Assembly (NCBI GenBank): GCA_043228905.1
Contig: JBHGNT010000006.1
Span: 3,286,001 to 3,350,000 of the forward strand
Direction of reading: 5' to 3'
From: Azolla caroliniana
Taxonomy: Eukaryota > Polypodiophyta
Length of the DNA stretch: 64,000 bases
How positions within the stretch are numbered: position 1 is the first letter of the stretch; every line of letters starts with the position of its first letter. Both the position numbers and the translations under genes were made by a program. This document shows positions 1 to 13,500 of the stretch, one piece after another. The notes beneath the pieces were generated by a model. That model had not been told where the DNA came from and ran no database searches. It saw only the letters and a list, made by a program, of their open reading frames with translations.

Positions 1-249
1 TCCTAAGCAAATCCATAAAAGCCATATATATATATATATATATAATTAAGATGATTAAAAGAATAATCAAAACAACTTATAAAACATTGTCCCCCTATAT
101 ATACAACAACAATTCGATCACACAATCAACCTATCATTAGAATTGATTATTGGATTTCTGCATACCTTGGATCATCATCATCATTGTTGTACAAGGCCAC
201 AAAAGAAAGAAAACAAATATTTTTGTCATGCTTTTTGTTTTTGCTCTTT
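1..249. other. 3' flank of the receptor kinase
   Basis: AT-rich DNA downstream of the minus-strand stop codon, with a short (TA)n run near positions 26-44. It presumably contains the 3' UTR. No other gene is visible. Confidence 0.5.
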
Positions 250-2958
250 TTACCTCCCTTGAGGATTCACAATGTGAGAGAAGAGAGCACTAGCTGAAGT
301 CTCAGTCGAATTCTCACTAAACAAAGCTGAATTGCTACTTTGACTCACGGCCTTTGCACCCATTCCCTCGTACTCGTCCTCAATGACCTTCCCTTCACTA
401 GCTATGTCCGTTTCATACTCAGGCGATGCCTCGTGTAACTGCAACGCATACTCCAAGTTCCACAACACATCACCCATACTCGGCCTATCCAACCCTGACT
501 CTGCTATACATTTCTCTGCCGTCTCGGCAAACTTCTTCAAAGATTCGCTGCCAACTCTACCCTTGAGATATGGATCCATGATTTGATCTAACATGCCTTT
601 CTTGTTATGAAACATCGCCCACTCCGCTAGGTTGACTTGGTCCCTCGGGAGGTTAGGGTTGATCGGTGGCCTTGCACACAGTACCTCTAACAAAACCACC
701 CCAAACGAATAAACATCGGACTTCTCCGTCAGTTGCTGCCGTCGGTAATACTCGGGATCCAGGTACCCAAAACTACCCTTCACAGCTGTGCTCACGTGGG
801 TTTGGTCGATCGTTATCCCCGTCTTCGAGAGCCCGAAATCCGAAACCTTTGCAACCATTTCCTCATCGAGCAAAATGTTGGTCGTCTTCACATCACGATG
901 GATGATACCTTGGGCTGCCCCAGTGTGTAGGTAATGAAGACCTCGGGCCGAACCAATGCAAATCTCGAGTCGCTGTTTCCATGAGAGAGCCGGGTTCGAC
1001 GAGCCATAGAGGTGGCTCCTCAAGGGGCCACCACCCATGTATTCATAGACGAGAATCATCTCAGAATGATCCTCACAAAAGCCGATAAGCGAGACTAAGT
1101 GACGATGGCGGATCTTGGAGAGGAGATCTATTTCAGTGTTGAATTCTGCCACACCTTGCTCCGAGGTGGGATTACTTCGTTTCACGGCAACGGTAATAAT
1201 ATTGGCTTTATCGGTAGTGGTGGTCATCGTGGTTCCGTTGTCAATCAAACCTTTGTAAACCTTACCGAAACCCCCCACTCCGATGACCCAAGACTCGTCG
1301 AAGTTGTTGGTCATTTGAAGGATCTCAGAGATTCCGAAATAACGACAATCATTGGAAGGGGCAGTCGATGCATAGCTTCCCACCCCGCTTTTTCGGGACG
1401 TGCCTGATGACATCTTGCTTTGAGTGCTCTTCGAGTGGGTGGGCAAGTGGAGCCACGAAGGAGATGGGTGGGATGTGTTGCTATTGATCTTCTGCGATCT
1501 TCTCCTCCTCACACATACGAAGACAAGGCCGATGGCTGCAAGAGCTGCAAGAGATCCAACTACTCCGGCTATTATAGAAACTTTCTTGCTAGAACTAGAT
1601 GAAGACGAAGAAGTGGCCGCTTCCGAATTAGCGAAAGATGCTACATACGGGGGAGGGAGAGGACCTTGAAGGGATCCAGTCGATGAGTTTACTTTAAATA
1701 CTTCGAGCCCATTGAGAATGGCATTGAAGTATTCGGGTGTGGTGGCGTTGGTGGGTTGGAGTTGGACTTCGATCAATGAAGTATTGGAGATGTAGTAGTC
1801 TTTCGCGGTCGCCACGAACGGACCTTTGGTCACATCTATGACATCGAACTGCTGATCGGCAGTCTTATTATTGACGAAGATATTGAAGACCCGCTGATTG
1901 GGAATGGAGTACAGGAGCTCACAGAAGTGAAGGCGGATGTAGTAGGAGAAGCCGGGGTCGACGGAGAGGTTCCACGAGAGGTAGGACGCGAGGTTTACCG
2001 GGTTGCTATTGGTCATGGTGCGGGCCGTGGTGTAGACGGCGGCGGGGGCGGTGAGATTGTCGAGAGTGGCGGGAGTGCCGGTGGCGACGGCGTAGGGTCC
2101 GAAGGTGATGTTGTGGTCCTGATTATCCGTGGTGCCCGTGGCCGCGCCGACCATGTAGATGATGTCAATGTCCCAGCGGCGCCCGAGCTGATCTTCGCTC
2201 TCTTTGATGGCTTGCCCGCCCACGTTGAGGCGGAACATGGTCTCGAAGGCATAGGATTGGATGGGTCTGGTGACCGGAATATCCACGACGAGGTCCTTGG
2301 TTAGATCCTGGAGGAGGTCGTCGGGGGCGGACTGGAGCTCGATGCCATTGATCATGGCGAAGGCTTTGGAGGAGGAGGTGCCGGCGGGGAGGAAGGTGAG
2401 CTTGAGGGTGGAGCGGGAGATGTTGAGGGAGTATTCCTTGAAGACGTAGGCGAGGCTCATGTCGGCGAGGAGATCGGAGAGGGAGAGGTTGGTGATGAGG
2501 TTGTAGGTGTCGGTCATGACGGAGAGGACGGCGTCGGAGGAGTTGCGGGGCTGGTTGTCGGAGGGGGTGAGGAGGGAAGGGTAGAAGAAGAGGCGTAGGA
2601 AGTGGCGGCCGGGGGCCGAGACGGGGATGGTGTAGGCGGCGGGGGCGCTGAAGATCCGAGCGTTCGTGAAGGGTGGGGAATTGGGGACGTTGGTGTTAGG
2701 GTTTGTGGGAGCCACCACATCGCTGGACGTCAGGAGGCTGAGGTACGCGTTGGCGTCGCCGCTGATGGTGTCGCTCATCCATACCCTGCCTTGATCGTCG
2801 CTGGAATTGCCGCCTCCGTTCGCCCCACAAGCCACCCGGATCAGCGTCGCCGCCGCCATGGACATGGACATGGAGGTGCAGATCAAGAGCAGCAGCAGCA
2901 GGAGGAGGAAATGCCAGGATCTGTGTTCCTGAGGAAGGAGCAGCACCACCGCCGCCAT
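250..2958 (-). CDS. CrRLK1L-family receptor-like kinase (malectin-like ectodomain)
   Basis: Single uninterrupted reading frame of 902 codons, as usual for this largely intronless family. Order of parts: signal peptide with a poly-Leu core (about residues 17-28), two-part malectin-like ectodomain (about 40-425) with several N-glycosylation sequons, a Ser-rich stalk, one membrane helix (about 459-483) followed by RRRR, and a Ser/Thr kinase (about 554-826). The kinase keeps the Gly loop GVGGFG (560-565), the catalytic Lys in AVKRS (593), HRD (687-689) and DFG (707-709), so it should be active. The kinase and the C-terminal end resemble the Arabidopsis At5g24010/THESEUS1 branch more than FERONIA; this is from memory, not a tree. 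Family members sense cell-wall state and RALF peptides at the plasma membrane. The first ATG is taken because it places the hydrophobic signal core correctly; ATGs inside the MSMSM stretch would remove most of it. The coding DNA is GC-rich compared with its surroundings. Confidence 0.95.
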   Translation of the reverse strand: MAAVVLLLPQEHRSWHFLLLLLLLLICTSMSMSMAAATLIRVACGANGGGNSSDDQGRVWMSDTISGDANAYLSLLTSSDVVAPTNPNTNVPNSPPFTNARIFSAPAAYTIPVSAPGRHFLRLFFYPSLLTPSDNQPRNSSDAVLSVMTDTYNLITNLSLSDLLADMSLAYVFKEYSLNISRSTLKLTFLPAGTSSSKAFAMINGIELQSAPDDLLQDLTKDLVVDIPVTRPIQSYAFETMFRLNVGGQAIKESEDQLGRRWDIDIIYMVGAATGTTDNQDHNITFGPYAVATGTPATLDNLTAPAAVYTTARTMTNSNPVNLASYLSWNLSVDPGFSYYIRLHFCELLYSIPNQRVFNIFVNNKTADQQFDVIDVTKGPFVATAKDYYISNTSLIEVQLQPTNATTPEYFNAILNGLEVFKVNSSTGSLQGPLPPPYVASFANSEAATSSSSSSSSKKVSIIAGVVGSLAALAAIGLVFVCVRRRRSQKINSNTSHPSPSWLHLPTHSKSTQSKMSSGTSRKSGVGSYASTAPSNDCRYFGISEILQMTNNFDESWVIGVGGFGKVYKGLIDNGTTMTTTTDKANIITVAVKRSNPTSEQGVAEFNTEIDLLSKIRHRHLVSLIGFCEDHSEMILVYEYMGGGPLRSHLYGSSNPALSWKQRLEICIGSARGLHYLHTGAAQGIIHRDVKTTNILLDEEMVAKVSDFGLSKTGITIDQTHVSTAVKGSFGYLDPEYYRRQQLTEKSDVYSFGVVLLEVLCARPPINPNLPRDQVNLAEWAMFHNKKGMLDQIMDPYLKGRVGSESLKKFAETAEKCIAESGLDRPSMGDVLWNLEYALQLHEASPEYETDIASEGKVIEDEYEGMGAKAVSQSSNSALFSENSTETSASALFSHIVNPQGR

Positions 2959-3074
2959 TCTCTTCGCTCCCTCTGTCTCTCTTCTTTCTTCTGTCTCCTT
3001 TCTTCTTCTTCTTCTTCTTCGTTTTTAAGTCAGTGCTGCTGCTTGGGCTGTGACTGTCCAGCCACTGTGATTGA

Positions 3075-3077
<3 letters not shown>

Positions 3078-3119
<42 letters not shown>
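3078..3119. repeat. (CT)n microsatellite in the receptor-kinase leader
   Basis: About 21 CT units start 120 bp upstream of the receptor-kinase ATG. Read on the gene strand this is a GA-rich leader, common in plant 5' UTRs. Transcription of this segment is inferred, not shown. Confidence 0.9.
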
Positions 3120-3121
<2 letters not shown>

Positions 3122-3200
3122 TCTGTGTCAATCTCTGTGTGTCGGCATGAGAGGAAGGATGGGGGGTGTGGTTCACAAGGTTTCAGCCATGGCGATTCTC

Positions 3201-3201
<1 letters not shown>

Positions 3202-3233
<32 letters not shown>

Positions 3234-3309
3234 GATAGAGGAGGCGCAAACAGAGAGCTACTCTTGCTTCTCTTTTCTTCTTCTTCTTCTTCTTCTTCTT
3301 CTTCTTCTA
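3202..3309. repeat. (GACA)n and (TTC)n microsatellites
   Basis: Two simple repeats sit close together: GACA units at about 3202-3231 and TTC units at about 3274-3309. Both lie upstream of the receptor kinase and give only low-complexity frames. Confidence 0.9.
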
Positions 3310-3363
3310 GATAAACTGCGTGCGTTAGAGAGAGAGAGAGAGAGTGACGATGCGAAACGAAGA

Positions 3364-3811
3364 GAGAGGAAATTCGAGAGAAGAAATATATATGTATGGT
3401 TTTCAATGCCGCGAAAAGTAACTATTTACATGTTATTTAGGTTCTTTTTTATTATTAATGAGCGTCGACAAAAAAAAAAGGAAGAGAGAGGAAATTCGAG
3501 AGCAGAAATATACGCGTTAAATGCCGCTAAAAGTAACTATTCACATGTTATTTAGGTTTTTGTTTTGTTTATTAATGAGCGTCGACAAAAAGGTAGAGAG
3601 AGGAAATTCGAGAGAAGAAATATATGCTTTAAATGCCGCTAAAAGTAACTATTTACATGTTATTTAGGTTTCTTTTTTTATGATCCTCGAGAAAAAAAGG
3701 AAGAGAGAAAGAAATATGGTTTAAAAGCCGCTAAAACTAACTATTTACATTATATTTAGGTTTTTTTTTATTCATGATCGTCGAGAAAAAGGAAGAAAGA
3801 GGAAATTCGTC
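3364..3811. repeat. Four-copy tandem repeat, unit about 105-122 bp
   Basis: The block GAGGAAATTCG recurs at about 3366, 3487, 3599 and 3799. Between these lie repeated copies of GCCGCTAAAA, TAACTATT, TTACATG, TTATTTAGG and a CGTCGA or CTCGAG core. A degenerate fourth copy (3706-3799) lacks the first block. Shorter echoes of GAGAGGAAATT recur at about 3950, 4198 and 4232, so the array once extended further from the receptor-kinase gene. Confidence 0.85.
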
Positions 3812-3899
3812 CCCGACATTTATTTGACGCATTCGTTGCCTCTCTCTCTCTCTCTTTCATTTATTGCTATATAATGGGATTCACTTTTTATTTAGTTTC

Positions 3900-3901
3900 T
3901 T

Positions 3902-3932
<31 letters not shown>

Positions 3933-3933
3933 T
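3900..3933. repeat. (TTTA)n microsatellite
   Basis: About eight TTTA units lie just downstream of the four-copy repeat. Confidence 0.9.
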
Positions 3934-4888
3934 TGAATAGGTAGGAGAGAGGAAATTGGAAATACTGAAGAAACTCGGTTTGGAGGGGAGGAATTGTTCG
4001 TCGACAGCATTTTGTACGATCCCTTTTTCTTCTCCGCTCAATTTGTTTTTGGCAGGTTTTATTTTCTTTTTTATTTGTTTTTTTGTTTGGGGTTTTGGGC
4101 GAAATCTGGGCGAAGATGAAAGAGCTCTGTACGAGCAAATTAAGGGATTGTATTCAGAGAGAGAGAGAGAGAAGAAGAAGAAATTGGCAGAGGATAGAGA
4201 GAGGAAATTAAGGGACCGGATAAGTAAGAGAGAGGAAATTAAGGGCTGTATAAAGCGAGTGAGTGTGTGTGATTTCAGGTGGCCATAAAGGGAAGAAGGG
4301 AAAGATAAATGCAATGGAATGGAACTGCACTTTTATGTGTATATTTTTTGCTAGAAGCCCTTTCTGGTATCCAAATAGACCTCGATTCATACATACATAT
4401 ATAATCCTTCCTATACCAAAAGAAAGGATCGAGGCCGAGGTTTCTTCATCAAGGCCGAAATAGAACTCGATTCCCACACATGATCGATCGATTGTTTTTT
4501 TATCATATGATATATATATAATCCTCTCGCATCACTCGTGCAAAAATTCTTTATCAAAAGCCACCATTTCCCGGATGAATCATGCCGGAGAACAAGGCCC
4601 AACCATCCTATTGCCGACGTACCAATGAAGACCCCTCACGAGTCACGACTCCCCTGCCAAGTATGTGAGCGGACAACCCATCTATCTATGTATCTATCTC
4701 TATTCATTCTAAGAGAGGACCTACGAAAGACCCAACCCACACAACATCCCACGCAAGTGCAATCAGTGAGATAGATTTTTCTTTTTATTATCTAATTCGA
4801 AGCCAAGAGAACAAAATGGGTACCAACATAGAAAAAGGAATGCCTTTTTCTTTCACATTCCTTGTTTTTTTTTGTTCAATAATTGAAT

Positions 4889-4891
<3 letters not shown>

Positions 4892-4934
<43 letters not shown>
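4892..4934. repeat. (TC)n microsatellite
   Basis: About 21 perfect TC units in intergenic DNA. Confidence 0.9.
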
Positions 4935-4935
<1 letters not shown>

Positions 4936-4959
4936 AGGATTGCACATGTTGCTCGGAGC

Positions 4960-7900
4960 TCCTCCTCCCCATCATCATTAAAGAGGTTTGTTGGGTAGGT
5001 TTCCAAACCATGATTATTGCTTGCCTATTCTTTTGGCTTTATTTGGAATAAAGATCAAGTGAAGCAAGTCCACATTGCGACTACTTGGTGGGTTATTTGC
5101 TTCAATTTTTCCGAAGTAGAAGAGAATGAATGCCCTACATTCCACACTCCACTATCCAACCTTATATATTCTTTCTTCGACCTTTTTACGCACTCTCTCC
5201 CCTCCCCTTTCACATCAATATCAATGCAACAAGAAACCAAACCTTGTCTACCCACTCGGTTTTCTTGCGGGTTGTCTAGCTTGCAAGAATGATCGAGACT
5301 CGAAACTATACAAAATACATCATAAGCAAAGTTGTACTAGCAAAAGCCAGCCTGCTATACACATGGAGGGTTGATGATGTTGTGAGTGACCAAGCATTAA
5401 GTATTTTTTATGATGTTGACGGACAGACATTCTCATGTATTCCTATAACTCCATATTTCTATCTTGTAATACTAAAAAGGATTAGTTTTTAGAAGTATCG
5501 TGGGAAGGTTAGCAATCCAACAACGTGGTTCACAAATCCAAAATCAATCTAGAAAGGTTATGAAAAACTAATAGACCCATCAAGGGTAATTAGGGGCAAT
5601 GAAAATGTCCCAAGCCAATGTTTGAACTCTAGGTGCCATAGTTACCCACCACACCACACTCCCATGAAAATCTTAGAGCGACCTTTGACAAGTGGAGGTG
5701 CCCCTTGTCCCAATTTAGTGCTTATGGGTATTGTGACAAAACCATCAAAAAATCTAGCCCTTGCATCATTTCTTCTCATCGTGATCAACTATAATAGCTG
5801 ACCATGGGTTTGTGTGCGTTTTAGGTGTTTTTTAAATGAACCCAAGAACTTAGTCTATGAAAGGATACCTTTGAAAGTGGATTATGCAATTGATATATGA
5901 AATATAATTGTAGCATTTCTCATAAAAATGGACATTTTCCAATGTTAATGCTATCCTCCCTTGTCATAGAGAATTCCTGACACCCAAAAAACGAGACTAA
6001 TACCACGTAGGCCATAGTAGATGGTAGTGTCACATGTATGGAGACCATCTTACTAATCAGGCTATAGATATATGGTTGTACCAATGGTGTGGGGAGTACA
6101 CAAGTTTATTACTTTGATACACTCATATGGTATGCCATTTAGGAGAGGTGATAAATGGTATATTCAAGAGGTTCAAAAGAATTGAGCTTTGAACCAATGA
6201 CCTTAAATTCAAAAAATGTTTCAATAGAAAAGGAGAGAATCCATGTCCATGAAGTAGTAAAGAAGCATGAGGTGATATACGTGTGTTATTGTCAAATTGT
6301 CCTTGTAAGATTTAAGATGGCCATGTATGTGCGTGCTTGTCTCATGACATTTATGTTTTGGGCAAAATGGCGTTTACTAGAAGAGGAGATGCTTCAATTT
6401 CTTAAAACTATTCTCAGCCATCATGGACATCCTCATGTAATTAAGTGGTTTGGCTTTCTTTACGAATTACGCATGTTTTTACAACATTGCATTAGGTGTA
6501 GAAACATGTTTATCTCTCCTCATGTCATGTATTAGATTATCGATAACTCTATTTAAATAAGTATACATAAATGCAATGAAAATTTTATATTAGATTATAA
6601 GTCATTGCTTATACAAAGTGGGTGATAGCGGACTAGATTATATATATATATATATATTATATACACAATGGGCAAACACTTTAGAATTGACTTTACTTTC
6701 TCAAACATTTCTAGCTCTCGTCTAACGAAGACTCATTCCCCCTTTACATTCAAGCACCTACTACATCCACATCCACCAATATGAATATATAAGCTGGTAG
6801 GCACTCGACAAACATCGTAATATTTTATTTGCATATGCACCTTACATTTCAACATACCACTGATGACATGATGGCCTACAAACAGTGAAAATGTTTATAT
6901 ATACTCCAAAACTTACATATTTCAAATAAGACACACTAAGTTGCATACAAGATAATACATCCCAACATGTAGACCCGTGAATACCAACCTTAGCCATGGA
7001 AATCATTGAATTTACCATTTCATTATCTTAATAAGCTGGAAAATTCTCGCACACCCTTTGATACATGTACATCACAAGCAATGTTTATACTTGTTACTTG
7101 TAAATTAAGAAGATTCCAAAATAAGATGAATGGAAAGTGATTCTTTGATCGATCTATGAATGCTTACTATTTCTCAAACACAGTTTTGCATGACTTGACT
7201 AACCAATGCACGAAAAATAAGTTTGTGGTAATGTTGTATATGCATACTATTTGAACCACCATTGCACTTTTGAATCTGACATTGTCATTATTGTACGATC
7301 ATTTATATTAATGAAGTATTAAAAAATCATGAAGACTACTACTACGAAACCAAAAGAATTCTAATGCTTGTTTTCTATCACAAACAAAGATACATAACAT
7401 GCACTTTTTAGCAATGTTATTAGAATACAACATACATCATCGATCTACGGAAGGGCATGGTCAATGATACACACAAGATGAAAGAACAACAGTCAAGTTC
7501 CATTTGGACATGTGTTTGGATGTATATAATATATACATTTATCGTTTTAAGGCATGTATTAATTTGGTTAGTAAGAGTCCAAAGAACACCTCAATGAACC
7601 CGTCTTCAGTGAAGTGTTACACGAAGATCCCACTTGTCCATCATGTTCTAACATTGGTGGATAGTGGATTATAAAACGAGTCGAAGGAATGCCAAGTTGC
7701 TTTTTATGTGAATAAGCCAACTCATGTTTTGACTAAGCCAACAAAAGTTTTGAGGGGACAATCCTCATAAGGATTTGAGGAGTGTATTTCTTTTCGGGAA
7801 ATGAAATTCAAACTATTTTCGCCTGTCGTGTTCCTATGTGCACATCAACATTTAATTGACTTTATCAACCTTGAGAATACTTTAAAAAGTTTCATATGTT

Positions 7901-9188
7901 ATAACTAATGGAAGGAGTTTTTTGGGGGGGAAAAGAAAGAAAGAAAAGTTGCATATGAATTCAAGCATTATAGATACCCTTGTACCTATCTTATATGCTT
8001 GCAAATAGACTAAGAATCAATCGAGATTTCTCCTACACTATGAAAATGGTATTCAGCAACCATGGTAAGATCATTATAATATCTGCCATCCCAATCCCAA
8101 TTTGTTCTTATACTTGCTCTTGCCCCCACCCCCCTTAACAACCAATCAAAAGTAAGGAACCATGTTTTCCCCCCATCACTAGTCCCACAATTTGTATAAA
8201 ACGAAAGAAAATTTCTAATTTTCTCTTTGGTTTGTAATTTCTATAGAAGTTCCTTTGTTTTATGGTTATTTTATGACAATTATCATTGTAGTTAAAGAGA
8301 ATTCGAATAATACAAATGAAATCAAATGGTCATCTAACATTGAAATAATTGATACGGTCAAAACTCAATAAAGTTATTCACCCCAATATAATCAATTCTA
8401 TTATTTATAAAGTCATTCTCTCAAACAATTATATGAGGCTATTAGAACTACAATGGATAAACTTGATGTTAAATCTCCATTGGGGGAGGGGGGGAAAGCA
8501 ACTCCTAGTGTTCGTTCTTGAAAATCACTAACAAAAAAAACATTTTTTTTGAATGGGAAGAGTTTTTTATGATCTAAGCTTGCTATTGATGAGCTTGTCA
8601 AATGAATAAATATAGCATAATGACTATCCCTATAAAAAAACAAGGTGTTGCTATGTCAATGAGATGAGCTCCATTTGTTATATGCTATTGTTTCAAGAAG
8701 TCTAGTTTGAATACTTTTGGGAACAATAACAAGGATAGAAAGAATGATTCACAATGTGAGCCTCGTATGTAGGACACATTCCATTTCTCACTTGGGAGAT
8801 CAGTATGAATATTCCAAATCACCAAGCACATTTTACACTTTTTAGAAAGGAGGCATTTTTGTGTCTATGGACACTCATTAGAGTGGGTTTTATAACTGAG
8901 GTACTATGGTCACAAACATGATTATAATCATGAACGTGGCATTCCAATTAATTAAGTTAGAATAGCCATCATGCTTTCTTCTTGTGAACATTTAGAGTCA
9001 GAAACAATATATGTGCAAGTGCACAACTTACAAGCACATAGTTGAGAAGTAGGCTACACTCATCATTGTATATACAGCCACATTCAAGCTAAGACAACAA
9101 ACACAAAGATACAAGGAACTTGGACCTTACCAATATAGCCATGCTAGATCTATCCATAATGAATGTACTTCAACATTCACTTGGCCCA
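4960..9188. other. Intergenic, no gene recognised
   Basis: AT-rich DNA with no frame that looks like a protein family. The longest frame (6155-6535 plus, 126 codons) has no recognisable motif and no coding-like neighbours. A (TA)n run lies near 6640-6660. Probably old decayed repeats. Confidence 0.6.
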
Positions 9189-9356
9189 TTTTACCAATCA
9201 ACATAAAATATCATGTCCCCACACCATCACCCATTCCACACTTCTTGCTTGTAACACCATCTCAAAAATCATTTTTACCAATCAACATAAAATATCATGT
9301 CCCCACACCATCACCCATTCCACACTTCTTGCTTGTAACACCATCTCAAAAATCAT
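9189..9356. repeat. Perfect or near-perfect 84-bp tandem duplication
   Basis: Two adjacent copies, about 9189-9272 and 9273-9356, beginning TTTTACCAATC and ending CTCAAAAATC. The near-identity points to a recent duplication. It lies in non-coding DNA 1.2 kb from the 3' end of NBS1. Confidence 0.9.
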
Positions 9357-10527
9357 TACCAAATCTAAAGCCACATCATGCATTAAAATCGTTATCAGTA
9401 TGACATAGATGTCAATAAGGTCGTTCTTGGCTCCATCCCCCACCCATGTGGCACGCATGGTGGGACCCTCTCTTTTCCTCTCCCCCATCTCCCTCTACCT
9501 TTGTGATTCAACATATCTATTCACACTCTTGTAGTGATGAAAGATTGCATTTGATCTCATGAAAACTCATATATAAAACACTCACATATTTATACATTTG
9601 TAGACTTCAGTCAGGATAATCATTAACAATTGCTTGGAGATTTCCAATATTTACATGAACATAACTTGGCACTATTGCAAAGACAGCATTCCATCGTTAT
9701 GAATTGAGATGTATAAAAACAAATTACATGAATTTTGTTTAGGTCATGTGTGATCACAAGCTAATCAATGAATGAAAAATATTAAAAATTTGTCATTCTG
9801 TTTCTTTGAAACCCACACAAAAGTGCTAAAAGCTATTGTGACCCAATTCTTTGTTTTGCAAATCATAACCTAGGCCAGTTTGTTTGTTTAGATCAAAAAA
9901 GAGAAAATCCTACAAATGAATGCTTAAAGCGCCTTATTTGACATGAATGAGCCCTGATTTAAAGCTTTGTATTTCCTAGATATCTACAGCCAAGCTAACA
10001 ACCATACTTCAAATCTAATCTTCCATGTGAAAAGCTGCCAACAGATAAATCAATGAAGTACTTGCCAAAAATAACATGTAAAGAGTTCTACCAAATTCAA
10101 ATTTATTGAAAGATTAGACCAAAAATCCATAAGAGAACATCAAATAGATTGGCCTTTCTAATTCCCACATGAAATTTATACTGATCTCATTTTGATAACT
10201 TCATTCAGAAATATTTCTTCTTTGATTTGTCGTATGTATTCCCTTCCCACAAGAAATCTGGAGATACATAAAATTTCCCAACATATTTTCTCATACTTTC
10301 CCATTATATTTCATGCATAAAAAAGTAAACTTGATTTGTTGTATGTATTTTCTCGTACATATGACTGTAGAGAAGTACAAAAGGAGCATTATTGGGTTAT
10401 ATTAAATTTCTTGTCTGATAAAAGCAATCATCCTACTGCTTTTCCAAAAACATTTTCTATCACCTATCGATAGCATCAGAAAATAATGTGCTAAACCATA
10501 TGGTTACCTTCGCATTTTCTTTTTTCT
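9357..10527. other. Intergenic / NBS1 3' flank
   Basis: AT-rich DNA downstream of NBS1. The part close to 10527 should hold its 3' UTR. I see no further gene. Confidence 0.5.
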
Positions 10528-13500
10528 CTATTTCACATTCAGTCTTCCTCCATGCAAAGCAGAAAGTAGAGATGCTCCCACACCTTTCTTCCTCTTCAGC
10601 TGTGAAGAGATAATAATATTAGTAATAAAAGATACCAGATTTAGTAAATAATGAGGGTAAAAAATGAAAAGTTCTATTATTTTGTAAGCCCTGTTACAAC
10701 ATTTAGTTTGTTTGAATCACCTGCTCTGCATTGAATAGATCTTCCGCAAGTGCTTCTGTTCGTCGGCGCTGCTTCTCTTGTTGCATGTGCTCTTGAACCT
10801 CCTTGTTATATTCAGACTCTCTACCCATAAAAACCATAGCTTTTTACCAATAGATTAACAATCAATTGTATCTTTTTTCAAACTAGAGTTGAAACTTGAT
10901 AAGAATGTTTTGCTTTTACTAAAAGTTATAACTTCACTAGAACAAAATCTTCATCTTTTTGTCTTAGAAGCTCCTATTATTTTCTTGAGTATATGTACAG
11001 ACACTTATTGCTTCGAGTATTACATCTAGAAACAAAGAATTCCGTTCACTTGCAAAAAGACATTCTCGTCAACAATTAGTAACTTCTCTCTGTTATTTCA
11101 ACTGGTATAAAAAGTACCTATAAGGATCTTTTCCAAATGGCACCAACGTGGTAAAGCTATTCCCGGATGTGTGATGTTTCTGCAAGAAAAGAGACGGCTT
11201 ATTTAATACAAACATACATCACAAATTAGCTTTGGCTCTTCACCATGAAATAATTCTCATTAAATTTGCAACCACCAGAACCTTTCTGAATTTCTTGAAA
11301 TTTATTAGTGATAAATCTGGAACAGAGGCACCCATTGACTCCATATATCCCCGAACAATTAGATCTTTATCATACTCTATATCTGCCTTTGAATCACCCA
11401 CATCTTCCAACTTAATGTCTGAACAGTTAGAAACCAAAATAGAAGATTTCTGAACTTCTTTAAACTTTTCCAGAGACACAGGAAGTGGCTTAATAGACAA
11501 TGCTGCCCCATTATTGTGCTTCACAGCATATCTTGCAATGTTGTTGCATGAAGTAAGATCGTTCTGAATTATCCCTGACATCTTTGCTTGTGGAGGACTT
11601 ACATTAACGTTCCCAATGCCTTTGTTTGATACCAAAGATGATCTGAGATTTTCAACTGTATTGGGTGTAACGCCTTTGGATGTGAAGGATATCTACATTG
11701 AAGTTCTATGTCAATATCCCAACTTTAAATAACAAATAACAAATTAACAAATACCAAAAATAGATATCAAAGAATCAAATCAGCCATGACAATACCAGCC
11801 CAGTTGTTTGAATAGATGAGTTAACCTCATCGTCATGGTCATCTGATGGAGAAGCTTCCAATGTTTCATCAGATGATGCAGAAACCAAAGAATCTGAAAA
11901 TGCCAGCTTGTGGGTAAATCATTTTTGCTCTTTTGGATCAACATCATTAGCACCATCATACAAAATCTGTCACTACAACCTTACTTGCTGCCACTTCATA
12001 ATATTCTTCCTTGAAGTTTCCAGACAACACTGCTGCAATGAAGTTTTCTTCACTTGTCCTCTTTATATGAGATATGGATCTCAATTCCTCTTGGTTCATC
12101 CATCTCTGAAGCTGTGGCTCCATAGCTGGAAGAATAAGCAATTGGTTGGCCTCATGTTGACTAGTTTGTGAGACCTGGGGTTACAGTATACGCACCAAAT
12201 AATATACCCGTTTCTTTCTTTACATGATTCATATGTATGAGAATTAACATCTCCCTAACCTTTTGATTGAATTTCTGTAAGAACCTTTTTTATTTGAAAG
12301 TATAGTCTTGAGTATTATAATTTCAAATGGTATTATGCATATACAACATTGAAAGGTGTTCAAGTGTTCATTGAGAAGGATAACTAGAATATGGATGCCT
12401 AGACTTGTTTGGAGAAAGCGGCTGCATATGCAAACATGAGTGAAGTATCGTGCCATCTAGAAAACTTATTAATCAGCTATGGGATATAGAGTGACTTAAA
12501 ATGTTTTAAATTTAAGCACAAGTGGTGTGCTTTCTCATTCCATCGTGTAATTTCTTATCAAATAGGAAAATTTCTTACCCTAGATCTTGACACACTGGTG
12601 ACGGATGTGTATGTTCCCCCAGAAACATCAATAAGGAGTTTTAGGACATCCTTGCAATTATACTACAAGTAAACAAAGGTTAGCATTTTCTATTACAGAT
12701 AATGTAAGAATGGAAATAATAACAAAATAAGACCAAGTGTCTTGTGCCTTTGAGATATGATGAGCACTGATTACCAGATACATGGATCCAACATATAATG
12801 TAAACCCTTTGAAAACTAGTCCACGAGCATCTGTTTCGATTATCTTCAAGGACTTGGCATCTCCATCAATTTTCCACAATAAATTTGGAGTAAACCTGCA
12901 AATATTTATACAAACAAGGGGCATGGTCTTAAATCACGGGCTATTACTTTTAAACCAGTTATTCATAAGCTATGTACCTATTAAGCATGGGTGTGCTTGT
13001 TTATACTAGTAAATTCAATAACCTACCCTGTGTAATCGGGAAATTCAGATACAGTGTTTCTTGCAGCAATGGCCTAGTCAAACAAAGACAACAAATGCAC
13101 GATAGAAATTGAGGCAACAGTATTGACATTCTAAGGCCATCAATTAACACGAGAACATTGACATTCTCAAGATTAGTACCTCAATCCAGGCAGTTCCAAC
13201 TACTGGTTTCTTTTCTGCCACCGCTTGTATGACAACATCAGTGACAGATGCACCATCTTCAACGATCAAATGTGTACAGTCTGCACACCATTTGTCAAGT
13301 ATACAACCACCTGCACATTCCTAAGTTTTATTTTGCTGAGCATGATACAACAGATTGAATTCAAATACACAACCACTTAGAAAAAACAAACAAACATAAG
13401 AAGTGTATTTATTGTAATCTTTCATATCAGCAAGGAGCATTATCTGTCAAGGGACAATTGCTAAGAAAGACTTTCTCGAAGAGCAGTTCAAAATGTATAC

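Noticed and set aside
1099-2304. Plus-strand frames of up to 125 codons across the receptor kinase
   Set aside because: They are shadows of the GC-rich minus-strand coding sequence.
6155-6535. Plus-strand frame of 126 codons
   Set aside because: No recognisable domain and no splice or promoter context; likely chance in decayed repeats.
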